Assembly (NCBI GenBank): GCA_945643825.1
Contig: CALZEZ010000112.1
Coordinates: 1 to 5,535 of the forward strand
Direction of reading: 5' to 3'
Source of the DNA: an uncultured Lachnospiraceae bacterium
GTDB lineage: Bacteria > Bacillota > Clostridia > Lachnospirales > Lachnospiraceae
DNA length: 5,535 nt
Below, in pieces: positions 1-5,535 of the stretch. Every line of letters starts with the position of its first letter. Position 1 is the stretch's first letter. The translations under genes and the position numbers were made by a program. The notes beneath the pieces are model-generated. The model did not search any database and was not told the DNA's origin. It saw only the letters and a program-made list of their open reading frames with translations.

Positions 1-1050
1 CGGGCAGGTGTGCGCCGTGCCGGGACCATACTGGCAGGCGGGGCAGGCATAACAGCGGGTATATTCTGTGTGGTTAAGCACTGCATGGGCAAATGCCGGA
101 TCTGCCAGAATGGCTCTGGCTACATCCACGGTATCAACATAATCCTTATCCAGCAGATAGGCAATCTGTTCTGCATTCATGAGGCCTCCCACGCAGGAGA
201 CCGGTACGCGTCCGGCAAAGTGCTCGTGAAAATATACGCCAAGGCTCTGTATATCAGAAATCTTCTCGTCAGGATAGGGTGGGAGTGAATCGAGCGGGGT
301 AAGTCCATTGGATACCTGCAGGTAGTCACAGCCTGCTTTTACATATTCCTCCGCTACCGCAATGGCACCTGCCAAATCGGGATCGTAGCCGGAGGTTCTC
401 ACAGAAATAAGAAAGTCCGGTCCGCAAAGTCTCCTGATCTCCCGGATGATCTCACAGCCAAAGCGCGCCCTTCCCCGGACATCACCACCATAGGCATCCT
501 GCCTGTGATTGGTCACAGGAGACATGAACTGGTTGATGAGGTAGGAGTGGCAGCCATGAAGCTGTACGCCGTCATAGCCTGCTTCTTTCGCACGAACTGC
601 CGCATCCACAAAGGATTTCTGCATCTCATGAATCTGCGCAACACTCATTTCTACGGTCTGGATGGTTGCATTATATCTTTTCCACTCAATCTGTGACGGT
701 CCGATGGCCGGTCCGCATTCCGGGTTGGCCTGATAGCCTGTATGGTTCAGCTGAATAATCACAACACTGCCATAACGGTGACAGCCTTGCGTGATAGCCT
801 TGTGTCCCTCAATCTGCTCATCACTCCACAGTCCCATGTGCGTCTTAACAAATCTTCCACCAGGGGTAACTGCCGTTGCCTCAACGCAGATTAAACCGCA
901 GCCACCCTTGGCGCGGTTTGTATAATGTTTGATGTGTTTCTCTGTCACCTTTCCGGAATCATCCGTATAGTCAAATTTTACCGTGGGTGCAAAGGTAATC
1001 CGGTTTGGGAGTGTGTGACTCCCAATTCTGATAGGTGTATTCTCTTTCAT
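1..1050 (-). CDS. Old yellow enzyme family NADH:flavin oxidoreductase (3' end outside window)
   Basis: Likely an FMN-dependent oxidoreductase acting on an alpha,beta-unsaturated or related substrate in the cytoplasm. The first 350 residues are visible and no stop is reached. They show the N-terminal barrel start (PNRITFAP, 15-22), the QLNHTGY strand (100-106), and the active-site segment HGCHSYLINQF (165-175). There H165, H168 and Y170 align with His191, Asn194 and Tyr196 of yeast OYE1. YGG (187-189) and RARF (194-197) follow, then an FMN-phosphate region ending ARAILADP (311-318). Cysteines 333, 336, 339 and 349 (CX2CX2CX9C) sit where 2,4-dienoyl-CoA reductase, 2-enoate reductases and trimethylamine dehydrogenase bind a 4Fe-4S cluster. 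The protein may therefore continue into a C-terminal FAD/NAD(P) domain, or it may be a short single-domain member. The start is fixed by ATG at 1050-1048, one base after the upstream stop. Family call is firm; substrate is unknown. Confidence 0.93.
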   Translation of the reverse strand, partial: MKENTPIRIGSHTLPNRITFAPTVKFDYTDDSGKVTEKHIKHYTNRAKGGCGLICVEATAVTPGGRFVKTHMGLWSDEQIEGHKAITQGCHRYGSVVIIQLNHTGYQANPECGPAIGPSQIEWKRYNATIQTVEMSVAQIHEMQKSFVDAAVRAKEAGYDGVQLHGCHSYLINQFMSPVTNHRQDAYGGDVRGRARFGCEIIREIRRLCGPDFLISVRTSGYDPDLAGAIAVAEEYVKAGCDYLQVSNGLTPLDSLPPYPDEKISDIQSLGVYFHEHFAGRVPVSCVGGLMNAEQIAYLLDKDYVDTVDVARAILADPAFAHAVLNHTEYTRCYACPACQYGPGTAHTCP

Positions 1051-1051
1051 T

Positions 1052-2722
1052 TTACATGTCCCCCCATAGCTTCTCAAAGGTCGTTGGCTCACCCCAGAGG
1101 AAGCCCTGGAGATAATCACAGTGATAGGATCTCAGAAGCTCCATCTGTCTTTCGGTCTCTATGCCTTCTGCGACAATCTCGCAGTCAAGAATATGTCCCA
1201 TCGTAATCACGGCATGCACAAAATCGTCCATCCGGTCGTCTTTTCCGAGCGCATCCACAAAAAATCTGTCAATCTTAATGGTATTCACCGGCATCATGGT
1301 CAAGTAGCTCAGTGAGGTATGGCCTGTTCCGAAATCATCTAGGGCTATTCGGATGCCAAGCTCGCTTAGCTCTCTCATCACGGTAATCGCTCTTGATACA
1401 GATTTGACATAGCTGTACTCTGTCATCTCGATTTCCAGCCGGTTCGGCGGGAAGCCTGTTTTCTCAAGAATTTTCTTCAGCTGCGTGACAAAGTCCATGG
1501 CCACCAGCTGCCTGGAGGAAATGTTTACTGTGATAAGCTGATCGTTGTCCTCATGTTTTGCTACATCACAAAGCATACCAAGGGCTTTCTCCAGCACGTA
1601 CAGATCTAACTCCATAATCAGTCCGGTTTCCTCCGCAACGGAAATAAACTCGGTTGTATCCAGCTGTTTTCCGTCCTCATCCATTAACCGGAGTAAAGCC
1701 TCATAGCCTCTGCATTTTTTATCGATAAGAGAGAACTGCGGTTGAAACACAAGCGTGAATAAATCCTTCTCGAGAGCATTCCGGACATAGCCCTCCAGCT
1801 CGTGTTTTCTTCTGGCTCTTTCCCCCATCTGCTCTTTGAAAAGACAGTAGCAGTTGCTTCCCTTTTCCTTTGCCTCATACATAGCGATGTCTGCATATTT
1901 TAGCAGATCCTCGCAGTTATCCGCATTCGTCGGAAAATGTGCGGCACCGATGGAAACCGTGGCATAGCAGACGTTATGTATCTCCTCAATGTAAGCACCC
2001 TCTGCCGTAGCATCGACGCACTCCTGCATGAAGCGACACACATCCACCTGCCCATCATCCGGCAGTATGAGAAGAAATTCGTCTCCTCCGTTTCTGCCAA
2101 GCAGGCCACCGGGATTGTCTAACTGCTTCCATTTCGAGGAGATCGTCTGAAGCATCACATCTCCTGCCTTATGTCCCAGCGCATCGTTTATTTCCTTAAA
2201 ATGGTCCAGATCAAGAAATAAAAGATAAAAAGGTTTCTTCTCCTCCAGCATTTGATTGATAAAATCAAGCACTCCCCTTCGGTTTGCAAGTCCGGTCAGG
2301 GGATCTGTGACTGCCTGCTGTCTTATTTTCTGCTCCTTTTGGGCAATCCATCGCATCTGTCTGTTCAGCAGAAGAATAATAAAAATAGCTCCCACAGACA
2401 TGACGATGCCGGGCATCGAAAACATCTGTTTTGTGCGCACAATGGAAAATGCCGCGCCGAGAGCTCCCATAGACAAAAGCAGCATGCTGAGAATCACACC
2501 AAGCCTGCGGTGCGTCATAACAAGGGTAACGCAGATTGCAATCTGAATAACCGTCACAACGCCGGCAAACTGAGACAGAGAGACCTCATAGCTTCCAAAC
2601 ATCCAGCGGTATTGCTGTCCCGCTACACCCATAAAGCCGGACACTGGAATCAGGGATATATACAACACGGCAAACATTGCCATACTAAACACGACTGCCG
2701 CCTTCGTTTTCTTCGTTTTCAT
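1052..2722 (-). CDS. Membrane-anchored GGDEF-EAL protein (c-di-GMP cyclase/phosphodiesterase)
   Basis: Dual-domain protein of 556 residues for cyclic-di-GMP turnover at the inner face of the membrane. The N-terminus has about four hydrophobic segments (roughly 8-31, 52-70, 74-96, 104-120), not matching a sensor family I recognise. A short linker leads to a GGDEF domain opening with DPLTGLANRRG (140-150) and carrying an intact NGGDEF (211-216). The inhibitory RxxD site is absent: the aligned four residues are NPGG (203-206). The EAL domain (about 307-556) keeps the expected catalytic set: EAL 341-343, N400, E432, D462 and D463 (DDFGTG), K483 (KID), E519 (AEGIE) and Q539. Phosphodiesterase activity is thus likely and cyclase activity possible; net output cannot be read from sequence. 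The gene lies 72 nt after the ATPase gene and one base before the oxidoreductase gene. The start is supported by GAGGAG 12 nt upstream, a slightly long spacing. Confidence 0.96.
   Translation of the reverse strand: MKTKKTKAAVVFSMAMFAVLYISLIPVSGFMGVAGQQYRWMFGSYEVSLSQFAGVVTVIQIAICVTLVMTHRRLGVILSMLLLSMGALGAAFSIVRTKQMFSMPGIVMSVGAIFIILLLNRQMRWIAQKEQKIRQQAVTDPLTGLANRRGVLDFINQMLEEKKPFYLLFLDLDHFKEINDALGHKAGDVMLQTISSKWKQLDNPGGLLGRNGGDEFLLILPDDGQVDVCRFMQECVDATAEGAYIEEIHNVCYATVSIGAAHFPTNADNCEDLLKYADIAMYEAKEKGSNCYCLFKEQMGERARRKHELEGYVRNALEKDLFTLVFQPQFSLIDKKCRGYEALLRLMDEDGKQLDTTEFISVAEETGLIMELDLYVLEKALGMLCDVAKHEDNDQLITVNISSRQLVAMDFVTQLKKILEKTGFPPNRLEIEMTEYSYVKSVSRAITVMRELSELGIRIALDDFGTGHTSLSYLTMMPVNTIKIDRFFVDALGKDDRMDDFVHAVITMGHILDCEIVAEGIETERQMELLRSYHCDYLQGFLWGEPTTFEKLWGDM
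1060..1065 (-). promoter_or_regulatory. G-run ribosome binding site for the oxidoreductase, inside the upstream gene
   Basis: Six consecutive G residues lie 9 nt before the oxidoreductase ATG, inside the last codons of the GGDEF-EAL gene (GGG GAC ATG TAA). The stop TAA (1054-1052) is separated from the next ATG by one base. Ribosomes finishing the upstream gene would therefore end on top of this site, which favours coupled translation. It is a less canonical match to the anti-Shine-Dalgarno sequence than GGAGG. Confidence 0.6.
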
Positions 2723-2734
2723 AGTGATTTTCTA

Positions 2735-2740
2735 CTCCTC
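2735..2740 (-). promoter_or_regulatory. Ribosome binding site of the GGDEF-EAL gene
   Basis: GAGGAG on the minus strand sits 12 nt before the ATG at 2722. The match to the Shine-Dalgarno consensus is strong but the spacing is longer than the usual 6-9 nt. It still supports this start, because the next in-frame methionine lies inside the first membrane segment. Confidence 0.6.
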
Positions 2741-2748
2741 TTTTCTAT

Positions 2749-2775
2749 CTTATACGAAGCGGAGCGATTCGTCAT
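2749..2775 (-). promoter_or_regulatory. Weak candidate internal promoter before the GGDEF-EAL gene
   Basis: The only sizeable gap in the run holds TATAAG (2754-2749), five of six to a -10 box. ATGACG (2775-2770), four of six to a -35 box, lies 15 nt upstream of it, shorter than the preferred 17. The bases between them can form a small imperfect hairpin (ACGAA paired with TTCGT). If used, transcription would start only a few bases before the ribosome binding site. This is a pattern match only. Confidence 0.2.
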
Positions 2776-2794
2776 GTGTTTTTTCAGAAATCTT

Positions 2795-3538
2795 CTACTT
2801 TTTCTCATAGGAGAAGGATTCTAAGAATTTTTTTGCCCGTCCGGTCTGTGGATGGGTAAAAAATGCATCGGGTGCGGCCTCCTCAATAATCTGCCCGCCG
2901 TCCAGAAAGATAATCCGGTCGGCAACCGCTCTGGCAAATGCCATCTCATGCGTCACGATAACCATGGTGCGGCCTTCCTTTGCAAGCGCCAGGATCACTT
3001 CGAGTACCTCTCTGACCATTTCCGGATCAAGTGCCGCCGTGACCTCGTCAAAAAGAAGGATCTCGGGGTGCATCATAAGAGCACGCACAATCGCCACTCT
3101 CTGCTTTTGTCCGCCCGAGAGCTGTCTCGGATAGCTGTCCTTTTTGCCCTCGAGTCCGATGCGCGCAAGCAGAGCCAGGGCTTCCTTCTGTGCCTCTGCC
3201 TTATCTCTCTTCTGCACCTTGATGGGAGCCAGGGTTACGTTCTGGAGAATGGTTTTATGGGGAAACAGCTCATAGCTTTGAAAAACCATTCCGATCTTTT
3301 CCCGCACCTTTGTCAGATTCTTCCTGCCCGGATTGATAACCTCGTTGTCGAGAAGAACGCGTCCGTCCTGTATCGTTTCGAGTCCGTTCAGGCATCGCAA
3401 AAAGGTGCTCTTGCCGCAGCCGGACGGGCCTACGATGACAACGACCTCCCCCTTTTTCACGGTGAGATTGATATCCTCAAGAACCGTCATTCCTTCATAT
3501 TCTTTATGTAAATGCTCTGTGACTAAAATCTCGTTCAT
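2795..3538 (-). CDS. Polar amino acid ABC transporter ATP-binding protein (GlnQ/TcyN type)
   Basis: ATPase subunit of 247 residues that powers amino acid import with the two permeases encoded just upstream. Visible motifs are Walker A GPSGCGKST (37-45), Q-loop Q87 in VFQSYELFPH, signature LSGGQ (140-144), Walker B ILLFDE (160-165), D-loop ALD (169-171) and switch H197. The Q-loop region and overall length are typical of the PAAT family. A MetN ATPase would be about 340 residues with an extra C-terminal regulatory domain, which is absent here. The residue after the Walker B glutamate is V166 where most relatives have proline. The start ATG overlaps the permease stop (ATGA) and is preceded by GGGAG at 8 nt. 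The substrate is not determined; cystine or another polar amino acid is plausible from context. Confidence 0.96.
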   Translation of the reverse strand: MNEILVTEHLHKEYEGMTVLEDINLTVKKGEVVVIVGPSGCGKSTFLRCLNGLETIQDGRVLLDNEVINPGRKNLTKVREKIGMVFQSYELFPHKTILQNVTLAPIKVQKRDKAEAQKEALALLARIGLEGKKDSYPRQLSGGQKQRVAIVRALMMHPEILLFDEVTAALDPEMVREVLEVILALAKEGRTMVIVTHEMAFARAVADRIIFLDGGQIIEEAAPDAFFTHPQTGRAKKFLESFSYEKK

Positions 3539-3550
3539 CCCTTATTCTCC
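3533..3550 (-). repeat. Junction repeat copy B: ribosome binding site and start of the ATPase gene
   Basis: The 18-nt string GGAGAATAAGGGATGAAC carries the ribosome binding site (GGAG), an 8-nt spacer, the ATPase ATG and its second codon. It differs by one base from the string at 4225-4242. Here it is read as the C-terminal residues WENKG of the permease, which ends at the overlapping TGA. Confidence 0.85.
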
Positions 3551-4230
3551 CATCGCTTCTCTAGATATCCCGACAGCATGCTGATTGGAAAGCATACTAT
3601 AAAATAGAGGAAAAACACGGTTGCAAACACGCCAAAGGCAGCATTCGGAGACGCCTTTCTGTTTGCCTCGATAATCTGCTGTCCGACCTTTAGCACTTCT
3701 ACAATTCCGATCATCATGACGAGGCTTGTCGTCTTAATCATCCGCGTAACCAGGTTGATTGACAGGGGCAACAGGCGTCTTACCATCTGGGGAATGAGCA
3801 CATAGAGATAGGTCTGTGCGCGGTTCAAGCCGAGCGCCTGCGCCGTTTCATATTGCAGTCTGGATATGCTGTTTAGGGAGCCTCTGACCAGATCTGCCAT
3901 CTCAGCCGTGCCCCAAAAGCTAAACACCGCGATGGATGCTGTCTGTGCGGAGAGGTTTAGTCCAAACGCTTTGGTTGCGCCAAAATAGACGAGAAAGAGC
4001 AGCACCATCTGCGGCATAAAGCGGACGATCTCCAGATATACTCTGGCAATTGCATTGATCAGGGGATTGCCCAGGGTCATCAGGATTCCGAGCAGGATGC
4101 CCAAAACGATGCTGATGCTCACCGAAAGGATGCTGATCTTAAGTGCGACTCCAAGTCCTCCCAGAAGCCGCAGCATGTTTGTGCCCTTAAAGAGGACGTC
4201 AAAGCCGAATTGCTGTAATAGTGTGTTCAT
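3535..4230 (-). CDS. Polar amino acid ABC transporter permease (HisM/GlnP/TcyM type), second subunit
   Basis: Integral membrane subunit of 231 residues, a normal size for PAAT permeases, expected to pair with the permease upstream and the ATPase downstream. Hydrophobic segments lie at about 24-52, 72-90, 95-115, 155-180 and 200-222. The cytoplasmic EAA loop that contacts the ATPase is near canonical: YETAQALGLNRAQTYLYV (127-144), with E128 and G134 kept, followed by the family-typical LIPQMVRRLLP (145-155). The start ATG lies 3 nt after the previous gene's stop and has GGAG at 8 nt. The gene overlaps the ATPase start by 4 nt. Substrate is not readable from sequence. Confidence 0.95.
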   Translation of the reverse strand: MNTLLQQFGFDVLFKGTNMLRLLGGLGVALKISILSVSISIVLGILLGILMTLGNPLINAIARVYLEIVRFMPQMVLLFLVYFGATKAFGLNLSAQTASIAVFSFWGTAEMADLVRGSLNSISRLQYETAQALGLNRAQTYLYVLIPQMVRRLLPLSINLVTRMIKTTSLVMMIGIVEVLKVGQQIIEANRKASPNAAFGVFATVFFLYFIVCFPISMLSGYLEKRWENKG

Positions 4231-4242
4231 ACCTTATTCTCC
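4225..4242 (-). repeat. Junction repeat copy A: ribosome binding site and start of permease 2
   Basis: The 18-nt string GGAGAATAAGGTATGAAC matches 17 of 18 bases of the string at 3533-3550. It likewise holds a GGAG site, an 8-nt spacer, ATG and an Asn codon. In this copy the upstream gene is read in another frame and terminates within it (GGA GAA TAA). Confidence 0.85.
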
Positions 4243-4893
4243 AAAGCCCGCATATCTTACTTTTTTCTCCAAAATACTGCCAAGAACCGACACCGGAAGC
4301 AGCATGAGGATGTAGAAGACGACAAGCAGAAACAGGCACTCTGTTGTTTTGTAATAAAGGCCAATCAGATCCTTGGCAGTAAACATCAGATCCATCAGGC
4401 TTATGGCGGAAAACACGCTGGTTTCCTTGAGCAGAAAGATGACATTTGCAAGGATCGGGGGCATGCTGCTTGCAATCGCCTGCGGCAGAATGATATGCGC
4501 AAAAATCTGTCTTTTATTCATGGAGAGCGCCAGTGCGCTCTGTATCTGCATCGGTTCGACCGCTTCAAGTCCGCTTCGAAGTGCCTCTGTCATATAGCTT
4601 CCGCCAAGAAGTCCCAGACCAAGCACACCGCAGCTTAGTGCCGATATGTGAAACCCAAGCTTGGGAAGTCCGAAGTAGAGAAAAAAGAGCTGAACAAGAA
4701 GCGGTGTGTTCCTGAAAAGCTCAATGTAGGCCTTTACAATCGTTCTAAGAATCGGAATTCTAAAGTAGAGAATAAAGGCGCACGCAACTCCTATGAAAAA
4801 CGAGAGCAGAATTCCCAGCCAGCCGATGCGCAGCGTCAGCAGAAAGGCTTCTCCGTACAGGGGCAGATATTCCAATAATACGTTAATGTCCAT
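4234..4893 (-). CDS. Polar amino acid ABC transporter permease (HisM/GlnP/TcyL type), first subunit
   Basis: Membrane subunit of 219 residues with the usual PAAT permease layout. The N-terminal segments include FRNTPLLVQLFFLYFGLP (60-77), a family hallmark. The ATPase-contact loop lies at about 116-138 and is followed by IILPQA (134-139). That loop is off-consensus: where the family has E-A-A and an invariant-looking glycine, this protein reads Q118-S119-A120 and S124. The partner permease keeps the consensus, so the two subunits may contact the ATPase unequally. The ATG at 4893 has GAGG 9 nt upstream (4906-4903). The gene follows the methionine permease by 23 nt and precedes the second permease by 3 nt, indicating one transcript. 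Confidence 0.95.
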   Translation of the reverse strand: MDINVLLEYLPLYGEAFLLTLRIGWLGILLSFFIGVACAFILYFRIPILRTIVKAYIELFRNTPLLVQLFFLYFGLPKLGFHISALSCGVLGLGLLGGSYMTEALRSGLEAVEPMQIQSALALSMNKRQIFAHIILPQAIASSMPPILANVIFLLKETSVFSAISLMDLMFTAKDLIGLYYKTTECLFLLVVFYILMLLPVSVLGSILEKKVRYAGFGE

Positions 4894-4916
4894 GGTGTTT
4901 ATCCTCAGACCTTTTC

Positions 4917-5535
4917 TTATCTTTTTCTGTGATCAAGTAATGTCGCCACCCTGGTTCCAAGACTCTGGATCAGCTGGAAAATGAGAATGAGCAGCACCAC
5001 GGTGACGATCATAATATCGGTCTGCCATCTGTAGTAGCCGTACCTGACAGCTATGTCACCCAGTCCGCCGCCTCCTACGGTTCCCGACATGGCAGAATAT
5101 CCAAGCAGCAGGCCTGTCGTGATTGTGGCTCCCACGAGGAGGGATATTCTCGCCTCCACCAAGAGCACCTTAAAGATGATCTGAAGCGTATTTGCGCCCA
5201 TCGCCCTTGCGGCTTCAATCACACCGGCATCCACCTCATTTAAGGAGGATTCCACCACTCTGGCAATGTAGGGTGTTGCACATACTACCAGGGGCACGAT
5301 CGTTGCGGTCGAGCCATAGCTTTTTCCGACAATCGTTCTGGTGACCGGGATAAGAAGGATCAGAAGAATCAAAAACGGAATGCTTCGGATGATATTGCAT
5401 ATAACATCAAGCAACCGATAGATGATCCGGTTGGGTTTAAGGCCAGTGTTTCGCGTCGTGTACAAAACAATGCCAAGCGGCAGGCCAAGCGCATATCCTA
5501 TGACGGTAGAAAAAATCGTCATATACAGGGTATCT
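4917..5535 (-). CDS. metI: Methionine ABC transporter permease MetI (5' end outside window)
   Basis: Membrane subunit of a D/L-methionine importer, normally working with the ATPase MetN and lipoprotein MetQ. The reading frame stays open to the right edge, with residues DTLYM preceding the internal ATG at 5522. The family N-terminus often reads ETLYM, so the true start lies beyond the window; about 205 residues are visible of the usual near 217. The EAA loop is canonical: EAARAMGANTLQIIFKVLL (visible residues 107-125), then GYSAMSGTVGGGGLGD (145-160), a MetI hallmark, and IAVRYGYYRW just after. About five membrane segments are expected. The stop TAA is at 4919-4917, 23 nt before the next gene, with no terminator between them. 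MetN and MetQ are presumably encoded upstream but cannot be seen. Confidence 0.95.
   Translation of the reverse strand, partial: DTLYMTIFSTVIGYALGLPLGIVLYTTRNTGLKPNRIIYRLLDVICNIIRSIPFLILLILLIPVTRTIVGKSYGSTATIVPLVVCATPYIARVVESSLNEVDAGVIEAARAMGANTLQIIFKVLLVEARISLLVGATITTGLLLGYSAMSGTVGGGGLGDIAVRYGYYRWQTDIMIVTVVLLILIFQLIQSLGTRVATLLDHRKR

Noticed and set aside
10..696. Plus-strand open frames at 10-288 and 505-696
   Set aside because: Both lie antisense to the oxidoreductase coding sequence, which reads continuously with conserved motifs over the whole stretch.
2755..2774. Hairpin ACGAA...TTCGT as a rho-independent terminator after the ATPase gene
   Set aside because: The stem is only about five base pairs plus a bulged two-pair extension, and no U-run follows it in the transcript direction.
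2252..2824. Plus-strand open frame of 190 codons
   Set aside because: It lies antisense to the GGDEF-EAL gene, is rich in His, Lys and Cys with no family resemblance, and its frame stays open because of the codon bias of the real gene.
2852..3511. Plus-strand open frame of 219 codons
   Set aside because: It is antisense to the ATPase gene, whose motifs are all intact, and the translated sequence shows no recognisable domain.
2795..3538. The ATPase as MetN, partner of MetI
   Set aside because: It is 247 residues and lacks the C-terminal regulatory domain of MetN. Its Q-loop region and operon position fit the PAAT permeases.
5520..5522. ATG at 5522 as the start of the MetI gene
   Set aside because: The frame continues upstream to the edge with DTLY, matching the family's usual residues before this methionine. 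There is no room in the window to see a ribosome binding site, so the methionine is internal.
1..5535. CRISPR array, tRNA, riboswitch or mobile element
   Set aside because: No spaced repeats, cloverleaf-like sequence, transposase or terminal inverted repeats were seen. Coding sequence fills all but about 100 bases, leaving no leader region for a riboswitch.

Overview
The window reads as one co-directional gene run, all on the minus strand, from a low-to-mid GC Gram-positive anaerobe. A member of the Clostridia, probably Lachnospiraceae-like, is my best guess. The reasons are strong purine-rich ribosome binding sites, tightly packed genes, a membrane GGDEF-EAL protein, and an old-yellow-enzyme oxidoreductase with a cysteine cluster typical of anaerobes. 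The taxonomic call is inference only; no rRNA or other marker gene is present.

In transcription order (right to left) the layout is as follows. (1) The 3' part of a MetI-type methionine ABC permease enters from the right edge (4917-5535). (2) After 23 nt comes a polar amino acid (PAAT/HisM-type) permease (4234-4893). (3) After 3 nt comes a second PAAT permease (3535-4230). (4) The PAAT ATPase overlaps it by 4 nt (2795-3538). (5) After a 72-nt gap comes a membrane-anchored GGDEF-EAL protein for cyclic-di-GMP turnover (1052-2722). (6) After a single base comes an FMN-dependent old yellow enzyme family oxidoreductase that runs off the left edge (1-1050, first 350 codons). There is no gene-free stretch longer than 72 nt, and I see no RNA gene, mobile element or CRISPR array.

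The two PAAT permeases and the ATPase form the membrane and motor parts of one amino acid importer. Its substrate-binding protein is not in the window. Placed directly behind MetI, the importer suggests a combined uptake locus for methionine and perhaps cystine or related sulfur amino acids; that substrate link is inference. The less expected part is the tail of the run. A c-di-GMP enzyme with a complete EAL catalytic set and an intact GGDEF motif, but no inhibitory RxxD site, follows the transporter. It is apparently translationally coupled to the flavin oxidoreductase. The nutrient-uptake, second-messenger and redox combination is the main point of interest here.
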